From contig NZ_CP064338.1 of the NCBI RefSeq assembly GCF_015476235.1, positions 3,286,001 through 3,350,000 of the forward strand: a stretch of DNA of 64,000 bases, given 5' to 3'. The translations under genes and the position numbers were made by a program. Source of the stretch: Caldimonas thermodepolymerans. GTDB taxonomy: Bacteria > Pseudomonadota > Gammaproteobacteria > Burkholderiales > Burkholderiaceae_C. Shown here piece by piece: positions 1 through 8,238 of this stretch. Positions within the stretch are counted from its first letter, which is position 1, and every line of letters starts with the position of its first letter. The notes under the pieces are model-generated. The model was not told the DNA's origin. It saw nothing but the letters and a program-made list of their open reading frames with translations, and ran no database searches.

Positions 1-1
1 G

Positions 2-1483
2 ACGGCCAAGGTCTACGACGTGGCGATCGAGACCGAGCTGGAGCTGGCGCGCGACCTGACGCGCCGGCTGGGCAACGAGGTCTGGCTCAAGCGCGAGGAC
101 AACCAGCCGGTGTTCAGCTTCAAGCTGCGCGGCGCCTACAACAAGATGGCGCACCTGTCGCCGGCGCAGCTCAAGCGCGGGGTGATCTGCGCCTCGGCCG
201 GCAACCACGCCCAGGGCGTGGCGCTGAGCGCCTCGCGCATGGGCTGCCGGGCGGTGATCGTGATGCCCGAGACCACGCCGCAGGTGAAGGTCGACGCGGT
301 GCGCTCGCTGGGCGGCGAGGTCGTGCTGCACGGCGACAGCTATTCCGACGCCTACCTGCACGCGCTGGAGCTCGAGAAGAAGCACGGCCTGACCTTCGTG
401 CACCCGTTCGACGACCCGGACGTGATCGCCGGCCAGGGCACGATCGCGATGGAGATCCTGCGCCAGCACCAGGGCCCGATCGACGCGATCTTCGTCGCCA
501 TCGGCGGCGGCGGGCTGATCTCCGGCGTGGCGGCCTACGTCAAGGCGGTGCGCCCCGAGATCAAGGTGATCGGGGTGCAGATGACCGACTCGGACGCGAT
601 GGTGCGCTCGGTGCAGAGCAAGCGCCGCGTGCAGCTGCACGACGTGGGCCTGTTCGCCGACGGCACCGCCGTGAAGCTGGTCGGCGAGGAGACCTTCCGG
701 CTGGCGCGCGAGCTGGTGGACGACTACGTGGTGGTCGACACCGACGCGGTCTGCGCGGCGATCAAGGACGTGTTCCAGGACACGCGCAGCATCCTGGAGC
801 CCTCCGGCGCGATGGGCGTGGCGGCGATCAAGCAGTACGTCGAGCGCCACCGCTGCAAGGGCAAGACCTTCGTCGCGGTGACCTGCGGCGCCAACATGAA
901 CTTCGACCGCCTGCGCTTCGTCGCCGAGCGCGCCGAGGTGGGCGAGGAGCGCGAGGCCCTGTTCGCGGTGACCATCCCCGAGGAGCGCGGCAGCTTCCGG
1001 CGCCTGTGCTCGCTGCTGGGCAAGCGCAGCGTCACCGAGTTCAACTACCGCATCTCCGACGACAAGGTCGCGCACGTGTTCGTCGGCCTGACCACGTCGA
1101 ACCGCGGCGAGTCGAGCAAGATCGCCGCGATGTTCCAGAAGCACGGCTTCCCGACGCTGGACCTCACGCGCGACGAGCTGGCCAAGGAGCACATCCGCCA
1201 CATGGTGGGCGGCCGCTCGACGCTGGCGCAGGACGAGCGGCTGTTCCGCTTCACGTTCCCGGAGCGGCCCGGCGCGCTGATGCGCTTCCTGTCCTGCATG
1301 CACCCGGAGTGGAACATCAGCCTGTTCCACTACCGCAACCAGGGCGCCGACTACGGGCGCATCCTGGTCGGGCTGCAGGTGCCGAAGTCCGACAAGAAGG
1401 CCTTCCGCGAGTTCCTGGACACGCTGGCCTACCCGTACGTCGAGGAGACCGGCAACCCGGTTTACCAATTGTTTCTGCGCTGA
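2..1483 (+). CDS. ilvA: Biosynthetic threonine ammonia-lyase, 5'-truncated by the window edge
   Basis: Deaminates L-threonine to 2-oxobutanoate, the first step of isoleucine synthesis; PLP enzyme, cytoplasmic. The reading frame is open to the left edge, so the first codons lie outside the window; the GTG at 20 is internal because homologous sequence (TAKVYD) precedes it. The visible 493 residues carry the PLP-lysine motif SFKLRGAY (Lys codon at nt 122), SAGNHAQG and the glycine loop GGGGLISG. Two C-terminal ACT-like regulatory domains follow, recognisable from RGSFRRLC, SVTEFNYR, ERPGALMRF and WNISLFHYR. The two ACT-like domains mark the long biosynthetic, isoleucine-inhibited form rather than the short catabolic TdcB. 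Confidence 0.96.
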   Translation, partial: TAKVYDVAIETELELARDLTRRLGNEVWLKREDNQPVFSFKLRGAYNKMAHLSPAQLKRGVICASAGNHAQGVALSASRMGCRAVIVMPETTPQVKVDAVRSLGGEVVLHGDSYSDAYLHALELEKKHGLTFVHPFDDPDVIAGQGTIAMEILRQHQGPIDAIFVAIGGGGLISGVAAYVKAVRPEIKVIGVQMTDSDAMVRSVQSKRRVQLHDVGLFADGTAVKLVGEETFRLARELVDDYVVVDTDAVCAAIKDVFQDTRSILEPSGAMGVAAIKQYVERHRCKGKTFVAVTCGANMNFDRLRFVAERAEVGEEREALFAVTIPEERGSFRRLCSLLGKRSVTEFNYRISDDKVAHVFVGLTTSNRGESSKIAAMFQKHGFPTLDLTRDELAKEHIRHMVGGRSTLAQDERLFRFTFPERPGALMRFLSCMHPEWNISLFHYRNQGADYGRILVGLQVPKSDKKAFREFLDTLAYPYVEETGNPVYQLFLR

Positions 1484-1524
1484 ATCCGGCGCCCCCTGAT
1501 CGCAGGGCGTCTCGCGATTGCAAC

Positions 1525-1554
1525 GCCGGCGCGTCACTGAAACAATGCGCCGGC
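1525..1554. other. Intergenic inverted repeat between ilvA and the cobT-like gene
   Basis: A perfect 8-bp stem (GCCGGCGC/GCGCCGGC) encloses a 14-nt A-rich loop in the 108-bp gap. No U-tract follows, so it is not a standard intrinsic terminator. A weak promoter-like pair (TTGCAA at 1519-1524, AACAAT at 1541-1546, spacer 16) overlaps it, so it could equally be a promoter/operator for the downstream gene. Confidence 0.4.
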
Positions 1555-1591
1555 GGTCCGCCCCGGTACCGTCACCCCTTCCCGAGGCTTC

Positions 1592-2635
1592 ATGTCGCTG
1601 AACCGCTCGTTGATCGCGCCCACGTTCCACCCGCCGCTGGAACAGGCCCTGAAGCAGAAGCTGGCCCGCCGCCAGGAACGCGCCGGCAGCCTGGGCGAAC
1701 TGGAACCCCTGGCGGTGCGGCTCGGCCTGATCCGCAACACGCTCAAGCCCAAACTGCACGACCCGCAGCTGCTGGTGTTCGCCGCCGACCACGGGCTGGC
1801 GGTGGACGGCATCACCTCGCACACCGGCGAATCGACCGTCGCCCAGGTGCAGAACATCGTCTCGGTGCGCACCCCGCTGGCGGTGTTCGCGCGCATCCAG
1901 GGCCTGCACTTCACCGTGGTCGATGCCGGCATGGCCGACCCGACGCCGCGCCACCCGATGGTGCTGGCGCGCAAGATCGCGCACGGCACGCGCAACACGC
2001 GCGTGAACATGGCGATGACGCTGGACCAGGCGCAGGCCGCGATCCGTGCCGGCATGGAGATCGCCGACACGCTGCCCGGCAACGTGCTGGCCTGCGCGGG
2101 CCTGGGCGAAGGCAGCGAGGAAAGCGCGGCACTGGTGCTGTCGCGACTGGCCGGCCTGCCGCTGCGCGAGCTGATCCTGCGCGGCCCGCAGATGAACCCG
2201 GACCTGCTGGCGCACCTGATGGTGGTGCTGGAAGGGGCCCTGGGCCGGCACAAACCGGTCGGCGACCCGGTCGAGACCCTGGCCGCGCTGGGCGGCTTCG
2301 AGATCGCGATGATGGCCGGCGCGATGCTGGTGGCAGCCGGCAAGCGGCACGTGATCATCGTCGACGGGCTGCCCGCCTGCGCGGCGCTGATGGTGGCCTC
2401 GCGCATCGCAGCGCCGGTCACCGATTACTGCATCTTCGCGCGCAGCCACGGCCGCCCGGGCCTGAGCCTGGCGCTGCAGCACTTCAAGGCCGGCCCGTTG
2501 CTCGAGCTGGGGCTGGAAAGCCAGGACGGCACGGGCGCGGCGCTGGCCTGGCCGCTGGTGCACGCGGCCGGCGCGCTGCTGACCGAAGTGGCCGAGGGGG
2601 AGGAACCGGGCCCGTCGCTGCCCGGCGGGCTGTGA
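1592..2635 (+). CDS. cobT: CobT-family nicotinate-nucleotide:dimethylbenzimidazole phosphoribosyltransferase-like protein with altered motifs
   Basis: Length (347 aa) and overall pattern match CobT, which makes alpha-ribazole phosphate for the lower ligand of cobalamin. Family features seen: GSLGELEPLAVRLGLI near residue 28, VFAADHGLAVDG near residue 62, DPVETLAALGGFEIAMMAGAM and the C-terminal DGTGAALAWPLVHAA. Two family hallmarks are changed. The usual GEMGIGNTT phosphate-binding loop reads AGLGEGSEESAA. The catalytic Glu of the C-terminal GEGTGA/GEGSGA motif (E317 in Salmonella CobT) aligns with Asp in SQDGTGA. No other cobalamin gene lies nearby; ilvA is upstream and the next gene is convergent. 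I infer a CobT-like paralogue of uncertain activity. Start is the ATG at 1592. Confidence 0.75.
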   Translation: MSLNRSLIAPTFHPPLEQALKQKLARRQERAGSLGELEPLAVRLGLIRNTLKPKLHDPQLLVFAADHGLAVDGITSHTGESTVAQVQNIVSVRTPLAVFARIQGLHFTVVDAGMADPTPRHPMVLARKIAHGTRNTRVNMAMTLDQAQAAIRAGMEIADTLPGNVLACAGLGEGSEESAALVLSRLAGLPLRELILRGPQMNPDLLAHLMVVLEGALGRHKPVGDPVETLAALGGFEIAMMAGAMLVAAGKRHVIIVDGLPACAALMVASRIAAPVTDYCIFARSHGRPGLSLALQHFKAGPLLELGLESQDGTGAALAWPLVHAAGALLTEVAEGEEPGPSLPGGL

Positions 2636-2641
2636 GCTGCC

Positions 2642-4543
2642 TCAGCGCAGGTAGTCCAGCTCGAGCCGCTGCTGCAGCCGCCGCGCCATGCGGAAGGCTT
2701 CCTTGAGGATGCGGCGGTCGATGTCGCTGAGCGACCGCACTTCGATCTGGTTGGGCCCCAGCGCCTGGCGGTCCGGCCCGATCTGGGCACGCAGCCGCAG
2801 GTACTGCAGGAAGTCGAAGCCCTCGACCCACCCGTCGCTTTCCGCCTCGCCGACGCCGACGGCGGCCGCATAGCCCTGCAGGCGCGCGCGCGTCGAGGTG
2901 GCCTCGATGCCGTGGGCCAGCGCGTAGATGCGCGCGGCCTCGACGAACAGCGACACCCCCTGCAGCTTCAGGTCCACCACCTCGCGCCCGCCCTCGTTGG
3001 TGGTCTCGATGCCGCCCAGCCAGTTGAGCGGTGGGCGGTGCTGCAGCGCGACCTCGGCCATCTGGCGCAGGAAGCGCGGCACGGCCTGCGCGCGGCGCGT
3101 GACGAACGCGCGCATCGGCTCCACCAGCTGCGCGTCGCCGGCCAGCGGCCGGAAGTCGAAGAAGATCGCGGCGTTGAGCAGGTCCTGCGGCGCGCCGTGC
3201 TCGATCCAGCGCGCGAAGCGCTCGCACCACTCCTGCGTGGTCAGGCACCACGAGGGGTTCATCGCCATCACCCCGCCCTTGCACAGCGGGAAGCCGCAGT
3301 CGGCCAGCGCGTGGTTGACCTCCTGCGCGAAGGCGAGCCAGGCGGCACGCTCGCCAGCGGCCTCTTCGGCCAGCACCAGGCCGTTGTCCTGGTCGGTCGC
3401 GATGGTCTGCTCGCCGCGCCCCTCGGAGCCGAGCGCGATCCAGCAGGCGCGGCCGAGGTCCAGCTGCCGGCGGGCGGCGACCAGCTCGACCACGCGCGCG
3501 GTCAGCACGTCGTTGAGGTGGCTGATGACCTCGGTGATCTGGCGCGCGCCCAGCCCCTGGCCGAGCAGGTTGCCGGCGAAGCGGCGGATGTCCTGTGCGA
3601 CCAGCGACAGCGTCGCGACGTCGTTGGCCGCGCGGATCGCGTTGCCGACATGCTTGAGCGACAGGCGCTGCATCGAGAACAGGTCGCGCTCGCTGACCAC
3701 GCCGACCAGCCGCCCGCCGTCGGTGACGGGCACGTGGCGGATGCCGTGCCGCGACATCAGCACCGCGGCGTCCTGCGCGGTGTGCTCGACGGTCAGCTGG
3801 TGCACCGGCGCCGTCATCACCGCGCCGATCGGGGTGGCCAGCGGCAGGCCGGGCAGCGTCACCCGGCCCAGCACGTCGTGCCGCGTCAGGATGCCCTGCA
3901 CGGCACCGTCCGGGCCGGTCACGACCATCGAGCCGATGCGGTGCGCGTGCATCGTGGCCAGCGCCTCGGACAACGGCGTGTCCGGGCCGCAGCTGAACGG
4001 CTGCGCGCGGGTCAGCGACCCCAGCCGTGCCTGCAGCGACTGCTCGGCCAGCGTGCGCGAGGAATACGCCACCTGCACCGCGCGGCGCGACAGCTCGACG
4101 AACTGCAGCATGCGCCGGTTCAGGAAGTCGGCGAACGGCGGGTGCTCGCGCGCCAGCTCGTGCACCAGCGCCGCAGGGATCAGCAGGCAGGCGGTGTCCT
4201 GCGTGGCGCGGTAGGTGGCCGTGACGGCCCGCTCGCCGGTGACGGCACCGACCGGGAACAGGTCGCCCGCCTCGTACTGGAAGCCGGCCGGCGCCATGGT
4301 CGCCAGCCCCTGCTGCCCGCTGATCGCGCCGCGCCGCACGTACCAGAGGTGGCGCACCGGGCCGTCGTCCGGGGCGACCACGACCTGGCCGGCCGCGTAG
4401 CGGCGCTGCGTCGCCCCCTCGAGCAGGGGCACCAGGGCCTCGACGGGCATCTGGGAAAACGGCGGGAAGCGCTGCAGCTCGGCGAGCAGCCGGGCGCGCC
4501 GGCCGTCCGGGACGTCGGGGAGGAAAGATGCAGCCGCAGCCAC
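2642..4543 (-). CDS. Cyclic-nucleotide-binding / CBS-pair / DUF294 putative nucleotidyltransferase
   Basis: 633-aa soluble regulatory protein. Domains in order: a Crp-type cyclic-nucleotide-binding domain (about residues 20-140), a pair of CBS domains (about 155-275; MHAHRIGSMVV and MSRHGIRHVPV), a DUF294 nucleotidyltransferase-like domain with the GSEGRGEQT...DQDNGL signature (about 370-390), and a DUF294 C-terminal domain. The architecture resembles the GlnD-like uridylyltransferase superfamily and suggests sensing of nucleotides such as cAMP or ATP/AMP, with possible nucleotidyl transfer to an unknown target. The start is a GTG at 4543. It is convergent with the cobT-like gene (6-bp gap) and co-directional with gspC (23-bp gap). 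The target is not visible from context. Confidence 0.85.
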   Translation of the reverse strand: MAAAASFLPDVPDGRRARLLAELQRFPPFSQMPVEALVPLLEGATQRRYAAGQVVVAPDDGPVRHLWYVRRGAISGQQGLATMAPAGFQYEAGDLFPVGAVTGERAVTATYRATQDTACLLIPAALVHELAREHPPFADFLNRRMLQFVELSRRAVQVAYSSRTLAEQSLQARLGSLTRAQPFSCGPDTPLSEALATMHAHRIGSMVVTGPDGAVQGILTRHDVLGRVTLPGLPLATPIGAVMTAPVHQLTVEHTAQDAAVLMSRHGIRHVPVTDGGRLVGVVSERDLFSMQRLSLKHVGNAIRAANDVATLSLVAQDIRRFAGNLLGQGLGARQITEVISHLNDVLTARVVELVAARRQLDLGRACWIALGSEGRGEQTIATDQDNGLVLAEEAAGERAAWLAFAQEVNHALADCGFPLCKGGVMAMNPSWCLTTQEWCERFARWIEHGAPQDLLNAAIFFDFRPLAGDAQLVEPMRAFVTRRAQAVPRFLRQMAEVALQHRPPLNWLGGIETTNEGGREVVDLKLQGVSLFVEAARIYALAHGIEATSTRARLQGYAAAVGVGEAESDGWVEGFDFLQYLRLRAQIGPDRQALGPNQIEVRSLSDIDRRILKEAFRMARRLQQRLELDYLR

Positions 4544-4566
4544 CGCCGTCCTCCGTTCGTCGCGCG

Positions 4567-5100
4567 CTACTGGCGGATCGCCGGGTCACCCCCGTCCGGG
4601 CGCGGCGCCGGCGCCACCGGCACGATGCCCTGGTCGGGAGGAAGCGCCTGCGGCGCGCCGGTCTGCGGCGGTGGCAGCGGCGGCAGCTCCAGCGTGAACG
4701 CCGCCCCGCCCGAGCCGCGGCCGAAGGTCGCGCTGCGCTGGCCGAGCGCCTGCAGGGTCAGCTCGCCCTCGACCACGCTGCCCAGCGCATAGGCGCGCGG
4801 CGGCTTGCCGTCGATGGACAGCAGGGCCACCCCCGGGCCGGAGCGGCCTTCGGGCGGCGCCATCACGCCGAGCAGGCGGAAGCGGGAACTTTCCGGCGGC
4901 GGTGCGCTCTGGGCCGGATCGGTCGGCGAGCGCCCGCCGCCCAGCATGCGCACGACGGCCCCCGGGCTGCCCACCTGGGCGACCACCGGCATCGCCTGGG
5001 ACGGCACGGCCAGGGGCGAAGCCGTCAGGCGCAGCCCCCAGTAGACCGCGCTGGCGGCGGCCAGGGCCCACAGCACGAATGCAAGCAGTCGCGAAACCAT
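4567..5100 (-). CDS. gspC: Type II secretion inner-membrane protein GspC (short form)
   Basis: 177-aa bitopic protein linking the inner-membrane platform to the secretin. One N-terminal membrane segment (LLAFVLWALAAASAVYWGL, residues about 4-22) is followed by a periplasmic homology region recognisable as SSRFRLLGVMAPP...GVALLSIDGKPPRAYALGSVVEGELTLQALG. The C-terminus is proline-rich and there is no PDZ domain, so this is the short GspC class. A longer frame upstream exists, but the ATG at 5098-5100 sits directly before the membrane segment and is preferred. It is transcribed divergently from gspG across a 116-bp gap. Confidence 0.88.
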   Translation of the reverse strand: MVSRLLAFVLWALAAASAVYWGLRLTASPLAVPSQAMPVVAQVGSPGAVVRMLGGGRSPTDPAQSAPPPESSRFRLLGVMAPPEGRSGPGVALLSIDGKPPRAYALGSVVEGELTLQALGQRSATFGRGSGGAAFTLELPPLPPPQTGAPQALPPDQGIVPVAPAPRPDGGDPAIRQ

Positions 5101-5216
5101 CGGGCGATTATGATTCAAGGTCGCTTCGTCGGGTCCGTCCTCGCGGCCGTTCCCGCGGCGCCGGCGCCCGGCCTCCAGGGCCTCCGTCCATGATCCCACT
5201 TGCACCACGAACCATC

Positions 5217-5666
5217 ATGACCCGCCTGTCCTCCCGCTCCCGTCCGGCTGCCTCGCTGCTTGCGCGCGGTTTCACCCTGATCGAGCTGATGGTGGTGCTG
5301 GTCATCATCGGCATCCTGGGCGCGCTGATCGTCCCCAACGTGCTGGACCGCGCCGACGACGCGCGCGTGACCGCCGCGCGCACCGACGTGAACAACCTGA
5401 TGCAGGCGCTCAAGCTGTACAAGCTCGACAACCAGCGCTACCCGACCGCCGAGCAGGGCCTGCAGGCGCTGGTCACCAAGCCGACCACCGGTCCCATCCC
5501 GCCCAACTGGAAACCCTACCTCGACAAGCTGCCGAACGACCCCTGGGGCCGGCCCTACCAGTACCTCAACCCCGGCGTGAAGGGGGAGGTGGACGTGTTC
5601 AGCTTCGGCGCCGACGGGCAGACCGGTGGTGAAGGCAACAACGCCGACATCGGCTCCTGGCAATAA
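5217..5666 (+). CDS. gspG: Type II secretion major pseudopilin GspG
   Basis: 149-aa major pseudopilin forming the periplasmic pseudopilus. A type III (prepilin) signal is clear: a basic leader ending in ARG, then FTLIELMVVLVIIGILGALIVP with Glu at +5 for assembly. The C-terminal calcium-loop region is typical (DPWGRPYQYLNPG, DVFSFGADGQTGGEGNNADIGSW). An in-frame ATG lies at 5190, but the one at 5217 (MTRLSSRS) gives a leader of usual length. First gene of the plus-strand T2SS run; its end overlaps gspH. GspO, the prepilin peptidase needed to process it, is not in this window. Confidence 0.96.
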   Translation: MTRLSSRSRPAASLLARGFTLIELMVVLVIIGILGALIVPNVLDRADDARVTAARTDVNNLMQALKLYKLDNQRYPTAEQGLQALVTKPTTGPIPPNWKPYLDKLPNDPWGRPYQYLNPGVKGEVDVFSFGADGQTGGEGNNADIGSWQ

Positions 5667-6132
5667 GCTGCGTTCCGGCCGGGGCCGCCGCGGCTTCACG
5701 CTGCTGGAGCTGCTGGTGGTGCTGGCCTTGCTCGCCATCACGGTGGGCACCGTGACCCTGGCCATCCGCGACCCGGCCGCCACCCAGCTGGAGCGCGAGG
5801 CCGAGCGCCTGGCCGCGCTGCTGGAAAGCGCCCGCGCCGAGGCCCGCGCCGCCGGCCTGCGCGTGCTGTGGCAGCCGGTGCGCGTGCAGGACGGCAGCTC
5901 CGGGCCGCACTTCCGCTTCATCGGCCTGCCCGAGGGCATCGAGCTGCCCGACACCTGGCTCAACCCCGGCGTGCGCGCCGACATCGTCGGCGCGCCGGTG
6001 CTGGTGCTGGGACCCGACCCGATCATCGGCGCGCAGCGCCTGACGCTCGCGCTGGACGACCGCCGCGTCACGCTGGCCACCGACGGCCTGCTGCCCTTTG
6101 CCATCACCAGCGAGGTGCCCCGTGCGCCCTAG
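5626..6132 (+). CDS. gspH: Type II secretion minor pseudopilin GspH
   Basis: Minor pseudopilin of the T2SS. The prepilin site is RRG then FTLLELLVVLALLAITVGTVTLA, followed by a GspH-type globular domain (LEREAERLAALLESARAEARAAGL). The start is uncertain. GTG codons at 5626 and 5629 lie inside the end of gspG (about 40-bp overlap), there is no good ribosome-binding site, and a non-canonical start such as the CTG near 5671 cannot be excluded. The stop (6130-6132) overlaps the gspI start, indicating translational coupling. Confidence 0.9.
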   Translation: MVKATTPTSAPGNKLRSGRGRRGFTLLELLVVLALLAITVGTVTLAIRDPAATQLEREAERLAALLESARAEARAAGLRVLWQPVRVQDGSSGPHFRFIGLPEGIELPDTWLNPGVRADIVGAPVLVLGPDPIIGAQRLTLALDDRRVTLATDGLLPFAITSEVPRAP

Positions 6133-6499
6133 CCGCCGCCTGCCGCCGGCGGGCGGCTTCACGCTGATCGAGGTGCTGGTCGCGCTCAGCATCGTCGGCA
6201 TCGCGCTGGCCGCGGGCGTGAAGGCCGGCGGCGCGCTGACCCGCAACGCCGAGCGGCTGTCGGACATGATGGCCGCGCAGTGGTGCGCCGAGAACCAGCT
6301 GAGCGCCCTGGTGCTGTCCAGGCAGTTCCCCGCCGTCGGCGACGCCACCTTCGATTGCGAGCAGGGCGGCCGCTACTACGCCGGGCAGCTGGTGGTGCGG
6401 CCCACGCCCAATCCGAACTTCCGCCGCGTCGACGCACGCATCGCCACCGAGGCCGGTGAGCCGCTGCTGGTGCTGTCGACCGTCGTGCCGAGGCGCTGA
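6122..6499 (+). CDS. gspI: Type II secretion minor pseudopilin GspI
   Basis: 125-aa minor pseudopilin. A short basic leader ends in AGG, followed by FTLIEVLVALSIVGIALAAG with Glu at +5, then WCAENQLSALVLSRQFPAVG, typical of the GspI body. I choose the GTG at 6122, which overlaps the gspH stop by 11 bp and gives a 13-residue leader; a TTG at 6098 would add eight residues. With GspJ and GspK it is expected to form the pseudopilus tip. Confidence 0.92.
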   Translation: MRPSRRLPPAGGFTLIEVLVALSIVGIALAAGVKAGGALTRNAERLSDMMAAQWCAENQLSALVLSRQFPAVGDATFDCEQGGRYYAGQLVVRPTPNPNFRRVDARIATEAGEPLLVLSTVVPRR

Positions 6500-6501
6500 C
6501 C

Positions 6502-7152
6502 ATGGGTGCGCGACGCCTGTCCCGCGGCTTCACGCTGATCGAGGTGCTGGTGACCATCACCATCCTCGCGGTGCTGGCCGGCATGGCCTGGCAGGGCATC
6601 GACGCCATCGTGCGCAGCAAGGCGGTCAGCGAGGAGCGCCTGGACGCCGTGCTGCGGCTCAACACGGTGCTGGCGCAGTGGGACGCGGACCTGTCCACGC
6701 TGCACGACACCGGCCTGATCGCCGAGATGCCCGCCTTCGACGGCGCCTCGCTGCGCCTGACGCGGCGCACCGACGCCGGCGTGCAGCTGGTGGTGTGGAG
6801 CCTGCGCGACGGCACCTGGCAGCGCTGGGCCTCGCAGCCGGTGGTGCGCCAGGGCGACCTGCTGGAGCTGTGGCTGCGCTCGTACCAGCTGCTCGGCAAC
6901 GAGGTCGGCACGGTGCGCGCCCTGCCCGGCGTGCAGGAGTGGCAGGTCTACTACTGGCGCAACAACGCCTGGAGCAACCCGCAGTCGACCGGCGACGTCC
7001 AGGAGGCCGCCGGCCCGCGGCCGGGCCCCCGCAGCGCCGGCTCCAAGGTGCGCCTGCCCGAAGGCATCCGCATCGTGCTGACCATGGCGCCGGGCTCGGG
7101 CCTGAACGGCACCTACACCCGCGACCTGGTGCTGCGCACCCGCTCGGAGTGA
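6502..7152 (+). CDS. gspJ: Type II secretion minor pseudopilin GspJ
   Basis: 216-aa minor pseudopilin of the tip complex. The prepilin signal is MGARRLSRG then FTLIEVLVTITILAVLAGMA. The body contains RLNTVLAQWDADLSTLHD and QEWQVYYWRNNAWSNPQS, characteristic of GspJ. The ATG lies 2 bp after the gspI stop and the stop is 2 bp before the gspK ATG, so the genes are co-transcribed. Confidence 0.95.
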   Translation: MGARRLSRGFTLIEVLVTITILAVLAGMAWQGIDAIVRSKAVSEERLDAVLRLNTVLAQWDADLSTLHDTGLIAEMPAFDGASLRLTRRTDAGVQLVVWSLRDGTWQRWASQPVVRQGDLLELWLRSYQLLGNEVGTVRALPGVQEWQVYYWRNNAWSNPQSTGDVQEAAGPRPGPRSAGSKVRLPEGIRIVLTMAPGSGLNGTYTRDLVLRTRSE

Positions 7153-7154
7153 CC

Positions 7155-8144
7155 ATGCGCGCGACCGCCCGCCCCGCCCCCTGCAGCCGCCGGCGCCGCC
7201 AGCGCGGCGCGGCGCTGCTGACCGCGATGATCATCGTCACCCTGGTGGCGACGCTGGCCAGCGCGATGTACTGGCGCCAGTGGCGCTCGGTGCAGATCGA
7301 GATCGCCGAGCGCACCCGGGCGCAGTCGGCCTGGATCCTGAGCGGCGCGCTCGACTGGGCACGGCTGATCCTCGCCGAGGACGCGCGCGCCGGCGGCGCC
7401 GACCACCTCTCCGAGCCCTGGGCCACGCCGCTGGCCGAAGCACGCCTGTCCACCTTCCTGGCCGCCAACGAGAGCCAGGTCGAGGACGCGCCCGAGGCCT
7501 TCCTGACCGGGCGCATCACCGACGCCCAGGCGCGCTTCAACCTCGCCAACCTGGTCACCGAGGCCGGCGAGCTGTCGGTGCCCGACGTGGCCGCGCTGCA
7601 GCGGCTGTGCGAGTACGTCAACGTCGACCCGAGCGTGGCGACCGTCCTGACCGGCGCCCTGCGGCTGGCCCTGCCCGGGCGTGCCGCCAGCGCCGCCGGC
7701 GAAGGCGCGGACATCCCGCTGCTGCCCCCCACGGTGGACGAGTTGCGCTGGCTGGGCATCGACGACGAGGCCGCCGCCAAGCTGGCGCCGTACGTCGTGC
7801 TGCTGCCGCGCCGCACCCCGGTCAACCTGAACACCGCCCCGCGCGAGGTCATCGCGGCCGTCATGGAAGGCCTGGACATCGGTTCGGCCGACCGGCTGAT
7901 CCAGATCCGCCAGCGCAGCCCGTTCCGGCGCCTGTCCGACGTCAATGCCCATCTGCCGCAAGGGGTGGTGCCGGATGACAGCCGTGTCAGTGTTGCAACC
8001 AATTTCTTCGAAGTGCGCGGGCGCATGCGCATCGAGCAGCGGGTGGTCGAGGAGCGCTCGCTGGTCGAGCGCCGCGGGCGCATCGTGCTGACGCTGCGGC
8101 GCGAACGCAGCAGCTTCACCGTCGGCGCGGGGTTCACGCCTTGA
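7155..8144 (+). CDS. gspK: Type II secretion minor pseudopilin GspK
   Basis: 329-aa atypical pseudopilin that caps the pseudopilus. After the basic leader comes RQRGAALLTAMIIVTLVATLASAM; as usual for GspK the +5 Glu is absent. Downstream are the conserved ITDAQARFNLANLV motif, the helical insertion, and a helix-hairpin-helix-like part (RTPVNLNTAPREVIAAVMEG). The long frame upstream of 7155 is a shadow of gspJ; the ATG 2 bp after the gspJ stop is the start. A 94-bp gap with a possible internal promoter separates it from gspL. Confidence 0.95.
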   Translation: MRATARPAPCSRRRRQRGAALLTAMIIVTLVATLASAMYWRQWRSVQIEIAERTRAQSAWILSGALDWARLILAEDARAGGADHLSEPWATPLAEARLSTFLAANESQVEDAPEAFLTGRITDAQARFNLANLVTEAGELSVPDVAALQRLCEYVNVDPSVATVLTGALRLALPGRAASAAGEGADIPLLPPTVDELRWLGIDDEAAAKLAPYVVLLPRRTPVNLNTAPREVIAAVMEGLDIGSADRLIQIRQRSPFRRLSDVNAHLPQGVVPDDSRVSVATNFFEVRGRMRIEQRVVEERSLVERRGRIVLTLRRERSSFTVGAGFTP

Positions 8145-8208
8145 GGCGCCCGCGCTCCCCGGCGACGGGCGCCGAGACATTCGCGCACAAGTCACGCCTG
8201 CCGCTACA

Positions 8209-8214
8209 TACAAT
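8209..8214 (+). promoter_or_regulatory. Possible internal promoter (-10 TACAAT) before gspL
   Basis: TACAAT lies 24 bp before the gspL ATG in the only sizeable gap (94 bp) between gspK and gspL. No convincing -35 is visible, so the call rests on the -10 and on the break in an otherwise overlapping gene string. Confidence 0.35.
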
Positions 8215-8238
8215 CCGCCATCGTTATTCCCAGGCCGC

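Noticed and set aside
1484-1591. Possible cobalamin riboswitch upstream of the cobT-like gene
   Set aside because: The gap is only 108 bp and lacks the B12-box sequence and the needed multi-stem fold; only one simple hairpin is present.
1006-2706. Long plus-strand frame overlapping ilvA and the cobT-like gene
   Set aside because: Its product is Arg/Pro/Ala/Gly-rich with no domain and it is out of frame with two well-supported genes; a GC-rich shadow.
2484-4589. 701-codon minus-strand frame over the DUF294 gene
   Set aside because: Low-complexity Arg/Ala/Gly product; the parallel frame 2642-4543 encodes clear CNB, CBS and DUF294 domains.
5217-7152. Reading the FTLIE-type proteins as type IV pilins or competence pseudopilins
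   Set aside because: The full set with GspK, L, M, N, D, E (tetracysteine) and F plus GspC, in one locus, is specific to a type II secretion system.
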